A DNA stretch of 64,000 nucleotides, from assembly GCA_964016985.1 (NCBI GenBank), contig OZ024826.1, forward strand, positions 42,849,796 to 42,913,795. The letters run 5' to 3'. Under the pieces are notes generated by a model. It had not been told where the DNA came from, did no database searches, and saw only the letters and a list, made by a program, of their open reading frames with translations. Position 1 is the stretch's first letter. Every line of letters begins with the position of its first letter. A program made the position numbers and the translations under genes. Shown here in pieces: positions 35,542 to 45,516 of this stretch. Source of the DNA: Anodontia alba. Its lineage: Eukaryota > Mollusca > Bivalvia > Lucinida > Lucinidae.

Positions 35542-38500
35542 ATGCTGATCAATTATTTCCAAGTAAATGAATAAAGCCACCTTTCACTTAATGACGTCAT
35601 TGGCGTTAGGTATATGTGACGTCATTCAAAATTGCGTCGATCAATAGTACAGCAGTGCAAATGCCATTCAAAACAGGTTATGAGAATTTTTTCATCGCCC
35701 TCAAATACCTATGTTTATTAGCAATGCATAGCAGAACATCATATCAGTTGAACGCTAACGCTGATTAAATGCTATACACTTTATTGACATTACTCCATAT
35801 TGTTACCAAAGATAAAACTCCAAATTACAGTGCTGCCATGGTGCAGTTATGACGTCATGACGTCACATGACATTACTAACTGTCACATGGCTTTACTTAA
35901 TGTTGTTTCCTAAATGAGTATTCTTATCATGATTAACATTTACTTTACATCGGCAAATTGCAATAAACATGAAACTACCATTTATTATACTTTCCTTTTC
36001 AAGTTATTTCCTTTTCTGTCGATCTAATATTGTTAATCTGATATTCATTTAAAGAGAATAAAATAAAAAAACGAACATATATGAAATAATATTGAGAGAT
36101 AAAGCGATAGGTTAACCCTGATGTCGTTAGCTTGGTGTTTAATATTTAGAAGAACTGTCTTCTGGCATCTTTCCTTCTTTCAAGACATTAAACATTTTTT
36201 ACCCAGAAGCAGACAGTCTGTCTGGTGGACTGTACCTTGACATCATTTGATTTCACTTATGTCATTTCTAGCCGGTGACTCTTATTGCGACTACTCTAAG
36301 ACGCTTGTCTCCCACTATCTACGTTGAATTAGTTTTTATCACACTCCTATTGTCAACATAAGCAATAACCGAAATTAGTTTAGTGGAACTACCCAAGAGA
36401 CGTATCCTTAATCATTTTTGCTATAATAAAAATCACACTTTAGTCCTTCTTGTAAGCTAAGGGCTTCAACCGCAATCAAGGCTCGAACTACCCGCTTAAT
36501 CTTACTGGTATGTCAAGACAGTGGGCAATATTTTCTATGGAAATCCATTAACCAGGCGGTATGCCCTGGTGTTCTTCAAGTATCATTGTTATTACATAAA
36601 GATGCATCTGTGAAGACCAGAATCTTCCAGTCACTAACATTGCTATTCAGGTTTGTGAATAAAATCATAGACCTGATATCTTTCAGTCTTTTGACTACTT
36701 TATTGTTCTAGAAAGATCAGATATTGCCCCTTCCTTGAGTTTGGTGCTAAGGTCAACCAGTTTAAAACGCTATGTCGAGTCTGGTTCCTTGTACAGCTTA
36801 ACTGATTTGACTTATAAGCCGTCTTGCCATGAACACTTTTCTCATAGTAACAATGATTGTTTCAAAATAGTCATCACCAGCATGGAGGGCAGCATACAAT
36901 AAGTCATAGTTGGCGTCATCTGTTATATGTTCCCATTATACTTGCCAAGATTTACACTTTTCTTTACCTCACTGGTATCCTCCTGTATATTATACCAGTA
37001 TTTAGTTTTACCGGTGGCGTTTCCAACTTTTCCAAGTACTGTTGCTTTTATCCATCCATTTGTATCTGGCATCTTATATTGGATATTGTCATTGGCTTTT
37101 AGAGTTTTTCTGTTCTGTTGCATATTCTGTGTCTCCAGCTCCTCAAGATCTGCAGCTGGTATATCCTCTGATATGTGTATGATTCTGTTTCATCTCTATA
37201 ATTATTATAATTATTATCCTCGTTTTATTCATTATTGACCTTCATACTATTGTTAACCTCTTTCTCTTCCTCATTTTTTGAATACATTACGAACACATGC
37301 CTATTCAAATATATTGAAAATTTTACCACCAAAAAATGAAAATTTTCAGATAAAATTTTTTGATATTTTTCATATTTCTGCTCAAAACAGAATCTATGTT
37401 TTGAGCAGAAATATAGATTGTGGGTACTCGTTAGAACCGCCTCGCCGAGGCGGTTCTAACTAGTACCCACAATCTATGTTTTGAGCAGAAATAAGAAAAA
37501 TAATGTATACCCCTGTAAACCCCAGTTTTACTATATAAAAGTGGGGTTTTATGGTCAAAATTATAGGCATGTTTTCGTGATGGTTGTTAATTTTCTGATG
37601 CCTGTTCTGTGAAACTCGTACTATCATGGCACCATGTCTTACAAACACTACCTTTCCATCTTAGAATACGACCCCTTTCCTGGTCCAAGCCTTTTTCTTT
37701 TCCTTCATGTTGGTAAAATACTCTGTCAACATATTCAAATACTTGTTTAGAAGGCTTATATTATTCCGAATTATCGTTTCACCAGCTTATGTATCGAGTG
37801 GCATGCAAAGCATTCAAATGTTTAGAAAAAAAACACCCACTAATTGTTGTTTCCTATAATGCTGGTAAGGTGTCATTTACGAGGTTTGCAAGTTTTGATT
37901 TTCTGCAAAAACAAACTGGTGACTGCTGTAACCATTCCATATTTCGACAATAGAAAGCTCCCTACTAGGCTGTACGACAAACGGGATGACGTCAGCTTTC
38001 CTTTAGTAAATTTTCGTTTCTGAGCAGCAATATTTCTTCTGCACCAGTATACGTTGTTCAAGTTTCACAATTAATCCGTTACACTAGAGCCTGGCTCGTA
38101 TCAAGACCATCGAACGAGGAAGACTGCTCACTATGAGATTGCTGACTCCGGGACTCGTACCAAAGAACTAAACTGGTGTCAACACTTTAGAAGATCAGTT
38201 GGAGGTATCATGATCTTGTCAATCCTTACAATGTGGCCAAACTTAACATCTAATGTTTTGCCACTGCCAAGTCATAAACAGACTTTCTTAACTCCGGACT
38301 TTCCTTAATCTCTTTTCAGGCTGAGAGGCATGGTGGGCGAAACGTGCTGAAATTCTCCTACTCCCGTTGCTCCCTTTTCAGTCACCTTCTGTCCACCCAG
38401 GCTTTGACCATTTCTTTTGGGTCTTATATCCTACATCAAGCTACGCATCTTCCTTTGCTGCTACGAAAGCTGGTTCTATCTTGATATATTGCCCATTTGT

Positions 38501-41500
38501 GCTAGATGCACTGTCAATACCTTTAAACTTTTCCAGAAAGTGTTTGGCCTCCTCATATAAAGTTGATTTACTGTTAAGGCTTATACCATTATATTTGTAA
38601 CACGAGCAATTTCTTCTCCTTAGTAATGTTAGTTTTTAGAAATAATTTAAATTCCAAACTTTTAGAAAATAAGGCCAATCTTCAGATAAAAATGATAGAA
38701 TCTAAGTGGAACAATCGGAGGGCCAAATAGTATTTAAATTTGAAAGAGGAACATGTTTTAAGTCATAGCTGTTTAGGGGATATAGCTTAACTTTTATATA
38801 TTACTTCAATGTATGGATTGCTATAGCTTTCTTTTATAGTATTGGTAATTATTTCTGCAATTCAAGTGAAGGTTGTTGCTACAGAGCTTTGTTTCTTTGG
38901 CAACTCATGAATTTTATGAACATGGCATATCAGTAATATGGTTGCAACAATCACATGACTTTTTAACAAAATTATGTCTCCAAATTTAGCATTACGAAAA
39001 CACGCCTATTCAAATTATATAGAAAATTTCACCTCCAAAAACTGAAAAAAAAAAATCAGATAAAAACCTCTGATATGTTTATATTTCTGCTCAAAATATA
39101 GATTGTGGGTAATCGTTAGAACCGCCTCGGCGAGGCGGTTCTAACGAGTACCACACTCTATGGTTTGAGTAGAAATAAGAAAAATAATGTATACCCCTGT
39201 AAACCCCAGTTTTACTATATAAAGTGGGGTTTAAGGGGGTCAAAATAGTATAGGCATGTTTTCGTGATGGAAATGATGTACTAGGGAGATGGCTGAAGTT
39301 AGTAGGTTAACACAGTATGCTTGAAAAAATAAGCAGACGACAATTTGAAATATGTCTTATTTTTTCCCAGAAGATAGGATCTGACATTTCATGCAAATTG
39401 TCTCCTTGGGAGGCAAATAAGACAATTTTCATGAAATGTCAGCCTATTTTCAGGGACAAAATAAAAAAATCATCAATTTGCCGTCTGGTGAATCTGCCAA
39501 AATAGTGGTAAATACTGAATATATAGTCCCAGCTAGCATTCTACGTAAATCTACATCGGGCCGTTAACGGCCCGTCAGCTACCCTGACGGGCCGATGACG
39601 GCCCGATATAGATTTACGTAGAATGCTGACTGGAGTTAAACAGCACATTAGGAAATTAGAAAAGTGGCTGTTATGGAGATTCATCTGTACTTACTGACTG
39701 ATTGAATAGCCATTCGCTTCACTCGATATCTTGCAGGATCATCTGAAAAACGTTAGAAATATACTTTAATCCGATAGTTAATGCCCAATGGACTCCTGTA
39801 CCTGGACTCTTTGGATAGGTCTAATACCTATCTAGCTAGTTTTTTTGTTTTTTTTTGTTTTTTTTTTTTTTTTTTTTTTTGTTTTTTTGTTTTGTTTTTT
39901 GTTTTTTTAATTATCAAGTGTTGTAAAGATTTATGTTTTAAATGATCCTGATCAGACGCGGGTCCACACTGTTTACCAATGTCTCTTTTAAGGAACGCAA
40001 GACATAAAAGGGTTAAAATTTTCTGTATTACTTCTGTATCTTAAAGCATGTCACCTCACCCAGAAAGCTAGTTCAGGAAATGTTCAGGAAGAATACAAAT
40101 CCAGGAATAATTCATTGTAAAACAGACAGCTATAAAGCGCTACATGGAAAAGAACCGTTATAGCATATGCGAACAGCAAAGATTCAGACGAGCCTGTTGA
40201 TCGCTCACGTAAGCAGTAGGCTGTAGTGAAGCTTCAGCCAAAGAACTAAACGTGTGGCATCGCTAAAGTGACTGGGCATGCGCACTTAAAGATTAAAGTC
40301 AACGAAATGTCTGAAGATCCTTTTGCTCGCGACACTGATCTGAATCTCCGCTGAACACACGTATCTGAAGGTTCGGCCTCTGATGTTACGGTTCATTTCG
40401 CAATAAAGGTTTTTGAAAACGTTTTCTGCAAACATTCCACCATTGATAAATGAGCCGCGCCAAGCGAAAGCGTGACAGCGAAGCCCAGCTCAGCCTGCGC
40501 ATGCGCAGGATGAATGCGCATATTTGGCATGCACGATAGTACCTTTTTTTGCTTGACGTGATCCAAATAGAGTCTGGAAGGAAGGATTGTTTAAAAGCAG
40601 GAAACATATCAACTAACTAACATAGAACCGGTTTTACTTAGTCTGTTCATGAATAGTCATAAACGGGGCCCAGTTGTTCAAAACTAACGATGTCGTTAGT
40701 TAACGTATCGTTAACACTTTGATCATTAAATATTGCATATATGCTATTATTTTTGCTGAAAAAATGTGCGTAGCTTTTGCATTTGCAAAAGCTATTCACA
40801 TTTTTGCAGCAAAAATACCTGTGAATTAGATATTGTACTTATTAGAAAAGTTAACATTTTGACCAACTCGGCCCAGTATGCCTGTGCGGACCGAACATTT
40901 GTGTATAATTTGGAGCTGCATCAGAAAAGGGTGAGGGTTCGCGTGAGGTACACTGGTTTAAGCCTGCAAGTAGTGTTTCTACTGACCGTTCCAAGGCGGT
41001 TCCTCTGTTGAAATTCTATTTGTTTGTGCGTCCGTGGTTTATTTTATCCTTGTTTGTTCCTCATCTGTCCTTCCTTTGGTGCCTCGGGAAGGCTGTGGTT
41101 CGTGATTGTGGCATTAGCTGGATATCTTCTCTTATATGTAAGCAACACTAAGCCTTCAGTTCAACTGATCATTAATCATTATTATCAAGCACAATGATCC
41201 CAACGAACGGGGAAAAACAAACTGCAATAAAGAAAAGTACAAGGAGACGTTTTACGACCACCACACCGTACGTAACATCACCTGTAATGGAAGATAAATA
41301 CATTCCGTATAGATGTGTCATTCTGCAGAAAAGAACACACAACAGATACAAATATTGCGGATTTTGATCGATACATTCTTAAAGTAAGGGCAATGAACAC
41401 ATTCACAAAATTCAAAATAGTTCTGTTGATGTGTCAAGTTTTCTGAGCTATTCTAGCTAGTTTCGGTCAATTAGACCTTGTCAGTGACCCCCATGTAACT

Positions 41501-44500
41501 TCAACAATCCCGGAATGGAATCAGACAGGATCAGCAAATATAAGTTGCACTGTAGTAAAGTACGGCAAGACATTTTACGGCCGCCGCACGGCATTAATCC
41601 ATTAAAGACTGAATAACCTCATCCACACTATATATCGGAAAAGTCCATTTTCGATTTTAAGCATGTTAGGCTGTACGAAGTATGATATTGACATTTCTAA
41701 AGAAAATGGTTGAGCTATTTGCAAACAGTGGAGAGCCTGGTCAGACGCCGCGTTTTGCGGCGTCTGATCTGGGTCTGCACTGTCTACCAGTTACCGTTTA
41801 GGGGTCTCCAATTCCAGTCTTCAATGGGTTAACACTACGAGTAGTTGTAGTTTGAATAAATAGATTCTTAAGGGAATTACCCTTGAGAACAATCAACATA
41901 CGCTTAGAACTGTAAGAAGTTGATGTGTCAACTTTTCTGGGTCAAACTAGCTACAGTCGACTCTCGTTATCTCGAATTCAAAGGGACTGTCTGAAATACT
42001 TCGAGATATCCGTACTTCGACATATCAGATTTGCAGAATTGAGGAAAAACTAATTCGATTAACCACATTTAACAAATATATGTGTAATTTGACTACTGAA
42101 ATTAGAGATATATTGAAAATATTGTGGAAAAGAGGAGAAATTGCTCCTTAGGAGCAATTTCTCCTCTTTTCCACAATATTTTTTACCTGTTGTTAGATTT
42201 TCATGTTTAGGCAGGGACCAGATTTTCACTTCGAGATAAGCGGTTATTCGTGATAAGCGAGTTCGAGATAGCGAGAGTCAACTGTATTTTGATAAGTAAG
42301 ACCAACGACCCTTATATAACTTTTCGAAAATCACGGTATTGGCTCACAGAGGACCAACCGACTAAAACAATATAAACTACATTACAGTGAAGCACGAAGC
42401 GTGTAAAATCACGACGGCACACGGCAATAACACCATTGTAGACTGAATAAACTCTCCCACACAATATATTTTGAAGGTTCTAATTTCTATTTTAGGTATG
42501 TCAGGCTTTGGTATTTAGATATTCCTAGAGGAAAATGGTTGAACTCTTTGCAAACTGTTGCGACCCAGATCAAACGCCGCATTCTGCGGCGTTTGATCTG
42601 CGTCTGAACTGTTTGCCATTTACCCTTTTAGGGTCTCCAGACTACAATGGGTTAAGCAAAATAGATTTTCAGGAAAAACTTAGAATGGTCTCAATGAACC
42701 CAAATAACCAGAAAATAGAAACTACACTAACGTGCAATCAGCGGAGAAGATTGATTGTGTTGGGGTTTAACGACACGTCAACCCTTGTGGGTCATTTTGT
42801 GTCGTCTCCCAGAGAAAGGGAGAATAGAAAATGAAGAGATAGTAGAAGAGATGAAAGAGAGTAACAGGGAAGAAAAAGGAACAGGAATGAAAGTGAAGAA
42901 ACAGAAGAAGTAAAAACATTCCCCCTCTACCCTTACCCGCTACAAGGATAGCAGGCCTTGCCCAACTGTTAGCCAATATTAGTTGGACGCCCAGGTGACG
43001 TAAGATACATGACACCTTCGCACCACCCGACCACCCCCGCAGCGGAGAAGAAGTTACACAGATAATGCAAAGTCATTTCTTGCCACCAAGCCGGTCTCGG
43101 TGGCTCAGTCAAATGCGCGTCCGACTGGTGATCAGAAGGTCGCGGGTTCGATCCCCGCCAGGTCCAGCAACAATCTTTTCAGGAGATGTATTATGAATTA
43201 TTTCTGAGGTCATTCTTTGCCTTCCGCTGATTCAAGAAGGGCAGTTGTCAGGTTCTGGCGGAAGAATGTGCACAAATACTGGTTGACCGCTCAGAGGACT
43301 AAGCCTGTCCAGGAAAAATTGGTAAACTGACCGGCTTGGCATGACCTTAACAGTGTTAACTGGACCATTAAACTTCAAACCAACCAAGCAACTTTACCGA
43401 TGAAAAAAGAACAGTAGACACGGATAATGTCCTGAGATGTACATGTAGTCAATGCAAATATTGTGTTTCTAAGTTTATGATTGTATAATACAGTCGAACC
43501 TCGTTATCTCGAACTCGCTTATCTCGAATAACCGCTTATCTCGAAGTGAAAATCTGGTCCCTGTTTCAACATGAAACTATGACAACAGGTAACAAAATAA
43601 TGTGGAAAAGAGAAGAAATTGCTCCTCAGGAGCAATTTCTCCTCTTTTCCACATCATTTTATATATTTTTTTCTAACATCAGGAGTCAAATTACATATTC
43701 ATTTGTTAAAAGTGGTTGTTCAATTTATTGTTTTCCTCACTCTCTCAACTCTGATATGTCGAAGTACGGATATCTCGAAGTGTTATAGTGAGTCCCTTGG
43801 AATTCGAGATAATGGGAGTCGACTGTATATGAGCGCTTTTGAGCCGTTATAGATAGCATATGCGAGCAGCAATGGTTCAGGCCAGCCTGCGCAGTCTCTC
43901 CAGAACTTATGCTGTTCGCTCACGTAAGTGATAGGCCAAGGAAAAACTTCAGCCAAATAACAAGATATATGGCCTCGCTAAGAGACGGGCCAAGTGCACT
44001 CAAGTACTAATTCCACGGAAAGTACAAAGAGCATTTTTCTCGCGATGATACGGGTGGCTTGGATTACAAATAAAACAGTCTAGCCATCATGTGGGTCTCG
44101 CCATGCAAAACGTGTCTTCGGGCATATGTGAACTGCAATGGGCCAGGTCAGACTGCACTTTCACTGCCCGCTAACAGAATTATTGGATACTACAGAATGT
44201 ATGAATTGAGAACAAAGGCCCTGATAACACTTTGCGCATGCGCAGGATGATCTGAATCTGCGCACTGTGCACTTGTTCAAAAGCACTTTCCATGTATCTT
44301 TCGACGTGACATGCTGTTGTACAAATCGGATGAGCCCTCGAACCTAGATTTTGTGAATATATTTTATACATTGAGGGACATACCCTTAATAGTAAAAAAT
44401 ATGCTTCAAAAATGCTTCTACGGGATTAAGGTAGAGCTACCTCCCCTGAAAGTATATCGATACCTTTTAACCAAAGCATGTATGCATGGACGCAATAATA

Positions 44501-45106
44501 CCATCGTGCTTTACCGTCAACAGTTCACAGCATTCACATTTGAGCCGAGACACAGTATTTCCTACAATATTGCATGTGCACCCAGCGAAGCATCAAGAAA
44601 ACATGCCTATATAATTTTGACTCCCTTGAAACCCCACTTTCAATATAGTAAAACTGGGGTTTACAGTAGACATTATTTTTGTTATTTCTGCTCAAAAATA
44701 TAGATTCTAACGAGTACCCACAATTTATGCTTTGAGCAGAAATATGAAAAATATCAGAATTTTTTTATCTGAAAATTTTCATTTTTTGGTGGTAAAATTT
44801 TCAATATATTTGAATAGGTATGTTTTCGTAATGGAATCAGATCAGAATTTTTGCTGTCCGTCTGAAGAAACTTTGCATCCTTGGAGTGCCCTGCAAAGAC
44901 TCGGATCAGACTGCGCGGATGCGCAGGCTGATCTGAATCTTCGCTGGGCGTACATGCAACCTTGTAAGAAATATTCATATGTCTCTGACATAAAATTCCC
45001 TACCTCTGATGATACGTATTTCGTTTTTCGCATCTTCGTCCTGCCAGTGGTAGGCAGCAACTGGCACGGCTATCAAAAGGAGACAAAGACCAACAGGTGA
45101 CCCCAT
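30951..45106 (-). CDS. Gene A: predicted secreted precursor with RVKR site (4 exons, 163 aa)
   Basis: Exons (minus): 45106-45004, 39742-39695, 32710-32580, 31160-30951. Total coding length is 492 bases, with every junction in phase and GT/AG. The start is supported by a conserved upstream GAAGATCAAAATGG (GAAGATCAGAATGG in gene B). The protein has a hydrophobic signal (MGSPVGLCLLLIAVPVAA), a short acidic pro-stretch (HWQDEDAKNEIR), YRVKRM (a furin-type R-V-K-R) and a ~113-residue Cys-free remainder. About half the residues of exon 3 match gene B. I infer export and proteolytic maturation. The family is not recognised; a hormone-like or matrix protein is possible. Introns of 5.3, 7.0 and 1.4 kb are filled with MITEs and retroelement debris. 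Confidence 0.8.
31935..32068 (-). mobile_element. Hairpin MITE P1, half element
   Basis: Retains one core arm (CTAACGAGTACCCATAATC) through to ATAGGTATGTTTTCGTGATG. The other half is missing, with the break at the hairpin apex side. Confidence 0.88.
32290..32354. repeat. (TG)n microsatellite
   Basis: About 32 TG units with one TA interruption. Abuts a CAACGTT-type palindromic element (32364-32456). Confidence 0.95.
32364..32456. repeat. CAACGTTGAATCGAC palindromic element
   Basis: ACAACATCGATTCAACGTC faces CAACGTTGAATCGACTTTG, with outer ends ACACAAC and GTTGTGTGCC. Same group as 761-986 and 45942-46048. Confidence 0.65.
32580..32710 (-). CDS. Gene A exon 3
   Basis: 131 bases, acceptor ATTATTACAG, donor GTAAGT. 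Encodes (after two bases completing Ser) TFLRSSKFLGKILGVNRFVR, then DGDLMQAKLDFMLLDPKHVR, then KVG, ending in phase 0. Gene B's exon is also exactly 131 bases with 22 of 43 residues identical. Confidence 0.88.
32824..33107 (-). mobile_element. Hairpin MITE P1 (left end degraded)
   Basis: Left TIR reduced to AAAAATCACGCCTATTC; right end CAGGTATGTTTTCGTTATG. Core apex GCCTCGGCAAGGC, an uncompensated mismatch. Confidence 0.88.
33276..33430 (-). mobile_element. Hairpin MITE P1, half element
   Basis: Starts CATTACGAAAACACGTC and stops a few bases past the core apex (GCCTCGCCGAGGTGATTCTA). Confidence 0.85.
33431..34227. other. Intronic spacer, no gene seen
   Basis: A short palindrome, TTAATTAGGCTTTATTACAT facing ATAAAGCCTAAATTAA, lies at 33817-33854. 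GAGGAGATCCCTTCTCAG-type sequence is near 33590. No exon is recognised. Confidence 0.4.
34228..34507 (+). mobile_element. Hairpin MITE P1 (full length, cleanest core)
   Basis: Starts CATCACGAAAACATGCC and ends GGCGTGTTTTCGTTATG. The two core arms are perfectly complementary around a single G at the apex (CCTCG-G-CGAGG). Confidence 0.94.
34540..35035. mobile_element. R13 MITE interrupted by P1
   Basis: AGGGGGGCTGTATACACTTG on the left and TTGAAAATGTATCAAATC on the right match R13 ends. The P1 copy at 34703-34976 lies between them. Confidence 0.65.
34703..34976 (+). mobile_element. Hairpin MITE P1 (full length, nested in R13)
   Basis: Starts CATCACGAAAACATGCC and ends GGCGTTTTTTCGTAA. Its core shows an arm change, TACTCGTAGAACCGCC. 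Confidence 0.9.
35136..35408 (+). mobile_element. Hairpin MITE P1 (full length)
   Basis: Starts CGTCACTAAAACATACC and ends GGCGTGTTTTCGTAATG. Core apex GCCTTGGCGAGGC (one arm changed). Confidence 0.9.
35452..35537. repeat. (TA)n microsatellite
   Basis: About 43 TA units. Confidence 0.97.
35538..36129. other. Intronic spacer, no gene seen
   Basis: Several TGACGTCA and GACGTCAT motifs (35591-35630, 35850-35870) resemble CRE-type sites, but they also match the CGTCATGACG words of the palindromic elements. No exon is seen. Confidence 0.4.
36923..37123 (-). CDS. Copia-type linker fragment
   Basis: Open frame of 66 codons with IQYKMPDTNGWIKATVLGKV and GNATGKTKYWYNIQEDTSE, the W-x-x-A-x-V-x-G-R/K-x-G-x-A-T-G-K motif between integrase and RT in one copia-like group. 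Not a host gene. Confidence 0.65.
   Translation of the reverse strand: MQQNRKTLKANDNIQYKMPDTNGWIKATVLGKVGNATGKTKYWYNIQEDTSEVKKSVNLGKYNGNI
37285..37582 (-). mobile_element. Hairpin MITE P1 with partly duplicated core
   Basis: Starts CATTACGAACACATGCC and ends ATAGGCATGTTTTCGTGATG. The core carries an extra inverted piece: ACAGAATCTATGTTTTGAGC precedes AGAAATATAGATTGTGGG. It is inserted in the Copia-like remnant. Confidence 0.9.
37930..38260 (+). pseudogene. RT-associated DKRDDF fragment
   Basis: Plus-strand frames give RLYDKRDDVSFPLVNFRF, then degraded equivalents of the segment at 11929-12240 (SYQD, then GGIMIL-type end). Stops are present. It lies between a possible gag piece and the integrase piece of the Copia-like element, so it was probably inserted there. 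Confidence 0.55.
38300..38620 (-). pseudogene. Possible gag-region fragment of the Copia-like element
   Basis: Minus-strand frame SKSTLYEEAKHFLEKFKGID, then QYIKIEPAFVAAKEDA, then a stop. The position upstream of the integrase piece fits gag, but no intact CCHC zinc knuckle is visible, so this is a weak call. Confidence 0.35.
38990..39269 (-). mobile_element. Hairpin MITE P1 (full length)
   Basis: Starts CATTACGAAAACACGCC and ends TAGGCATGTTTTCGTGATG. Core apex GCCTCGGCGAGGC. Confidence 0.93.
39306..39514. mobile_element. MITE P11 with facing octamers
   Basis: GTTAACACAGTATGCTTG on the left; the right terminus is worn (CCAAAATAGTGGTAAATAC). Middle hairpin CATTTCATGCAAATTGTCTC facing GACAATTTTCATGAAATG. 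Confidence 0.7.
39529..39634. repeat. Palindromic P9 element
   Basis: AGCTAGCATTCTACGTAAATC through CGGGCCGTTAACGGCCCGTC and its inverse to GATTTACGTAGAATGCTGAC. Almost wholly self-complementary. It lies 60 bases from gene A exon 2. Confidence 0.85.
39695..39742 (-). CDS. Gene A exon 2 (48 bases, RVKR exon)
   Basis: Acceptor CGTTTTTCAG, donor GTAAGTAC. Encodes DPARYRVKRMAIQSV with split codons at both ends (phase 1 in, phase 1 out). The contiguous YRVKRM is identical in gene B, while the flanking residues differ. This is the strongest local sign of selection on the basic site. Confidence 0.85.
40668..40862. mobile_element. MITE P7 (GGGCCCAGTTGTTCAAAAC end)
   Basis: Left end GGGCCCAGTTGTTCAAAAC, then TAACGATGTCGTTAGTTAAC. 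Centre TAGCTTTTGCATTTGCAAAA, a palindrome. The more complete partner, in opposite orientation, is at about 59280-59520 (ends in CGAACAACTGAGCCCAGGGC). A short fragment lies at 47488-47530. Confidence 0.7.
41400..42650. repeat. Tandem ~430-base units with core-2, one carrying a P5 insertion
   Basis: Unit 1 (about 41410-41830) and unit 2 (about 41910-42650) share GATGTGTCAA-TTTTCTG, a CTAGCTA site, a GTGAAGCACG/GTAAAGTACG block, GACTGAATAA, the ATGTTAGGCT/ATGTCAGGCT block, GAAAATGGTTGA and a core-2 hairpin with CAGACGCCGC. Unit 2 contains the P5 element at 41954-42284 in the CTAGCTA site. Confidence 0.75.
41954..42284. mobile_element. Pogo-type MITE P5 with TA target duplication
   Basis: Ends CAGTCGACTCTCGTTATCTC and GAGATAGCGAGAGTCAACTG, flanked by TA on both sides. 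Internal hairpin GAAAAGAGGAGAAATTGCTC facing GAGCAATTTCTCCTCTTTTC. Such ends and TA duplication are typical of the Tc1/mariner superfamily (pogo/Tigger-like). Confidence 0.9.
42753..43050. repeat. Interspersed repeat R11, second copy
   Basis: Opposite orientation to 22741-23035: GTGTTGGGGTTTAACGACAC, then GTGTCGTCTCCCAGAGAAAG, then CCCTTACCCGCTACAAGGAT. Confidence 0.65.
43083..43392 (+). mobile_element. tRNA-headed SINE
   Basis: The head at 43090-43167 has an A-box-like TGGCTCAGTCAAATGCG and B-box GGTTCGATCCC. The body has TCAGGAGATGTATTATGAAT. The 3' tail is GACCGGCTTGGCATGACCTT, then CATTAAACTTCAAACCAACC. A second copy of the head and body is at 51842-51982 and a tail-only copy at about 59180-59256. 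The head resembles a tRNA but is extended, so I call it a SINE and not a tRNA gene. Confidence 0.8.
43491..43825. mobile_element. Pogo-type MITE P5 with TA target duplication
   Basis: Ends CAGTCGAACCTCGTTATCTC and GAGATAATGGGAGTCGACTG, with TA on each side. Central hairpin GAAATTGCTCCTCAGGAGCA. Opposite orientation to 41954-42284. Confidence 0.9.
44541..44985. mobile_element. MITE P2 interrupted by P1
   Basis: Left TGAGCCGAGACACAG to CACCCAGCGAAG; right GAATCAGATCAGAATTTTTG to CATGCAACCTTGTAAG. The P1 copy at 44591-44833 lies between. Confidence 0.75.
44591..44833 (+). mobile_element. Hairpin MITE P1 with one core arm deleted
   Basis: Starts CATCAAGAAAACATGCC and ends ATAGGTATGTTTTCGTAATG. 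The first core arm is lost (AATATAGATTCTAACGAGTA), leaving 243 bases. Confidence 0.92.
45004..45106 (-). CDS. Gene A exon 1 (signal peptide exon)
   Basis: ATG at 45106; 34 codons plus one base, donor GTAGGG. Encodes MGSPVGLCLLLIAVPVAAYH, then an acidic stretch, ending RIIR. The hydrophobic core with a likely cut after VAA indicates secretion. It lies next to P2 with nested P1, and no TATA or other promoter element is recognised just upstream. Confidence 0.82.
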
Positions 45107-45516
45107 TTTGATCTTCTCAGGCCCAACAGTCCAAAAGATACGTAAATCTAAAATAGAAAATGTACCAAAATACATGTACTGTCTAAAATATCGTTAGACT
45201 GTGACCTATCCAAAAGCTCAGATGCAACATTTATGGCAAACATTCTAAGCATGTGACATTAATTCAAAGGTCACGGATGGGTGTCTATGGTTGTTTTATT
45301 AAACCATTTATACCTAGTGGACTCTACTATCTCTTTCTGTGGGTAGGTCCATTTTCAGTTGAAGGTCTGTATGCTTTGCATTTATTATTATTATTTAATC
45401 TAAAGTGCCATGTACTAAATACAAACATTCTGAACCCTGACGAGACGCCGCGTTCTCATCTGGGCCTACACTGTTTGGCAATGTCCTTTTTTGTGTGAAT
45501 TGAGGCTCATATAGGT

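Larger units (their letters stand above)
36130..37770 (-). pseudogene. Copia-like LTR-retrotransposon pol remnant inside gene A intron 2
   Basis: Read on the minus strand in the Ty1/copia order. The integrase C-terminal part has DRVFYQHEGKEK, then MFVRHGAMIVRVSQNR (about 37620-37760). The post-integrase linker has NIQYKMPDTNGWIKATVLGK and ATGKTKYWYNIQ (36980-37100). An RT end fragment with SSTRNQTRH lies near 36770. RNase H reads ILVFTDASLCNNND, then SKIKRVVRALIAVEALSLQE (36430-36620), and the tail has RNDISEIK near 36250. Most of RT is deleted, frames shift, and a P1 MITE (37285-37582) is inserted after the integrase part. Inactive. Confidence 0.78.
39743..45003 (-). other. Gene A intron 1 with stacked repeats
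   Basis: Contains a poly(T) tract (39840-39906), P2-type elements (about 40160-40360 and 43855-44300), P7 (40668-40862), an R12 copy, tandem P6 units with one P5 insertion (41400-42650), R11 (42753-43050), a SINE (43083-43392), P5 (43491-43825) and P2 with nested P1 (44541-44985). No extra exon is recognised. Confidence 0.65.

Noticed and set aside
35580..35880. Cluster of CRE-like TGACGTCA motifs as a regulatory region
   Set aside because: The same words are common in the palindromic CGTCATGACG repeats of the window, and there is no nearby transcription start.
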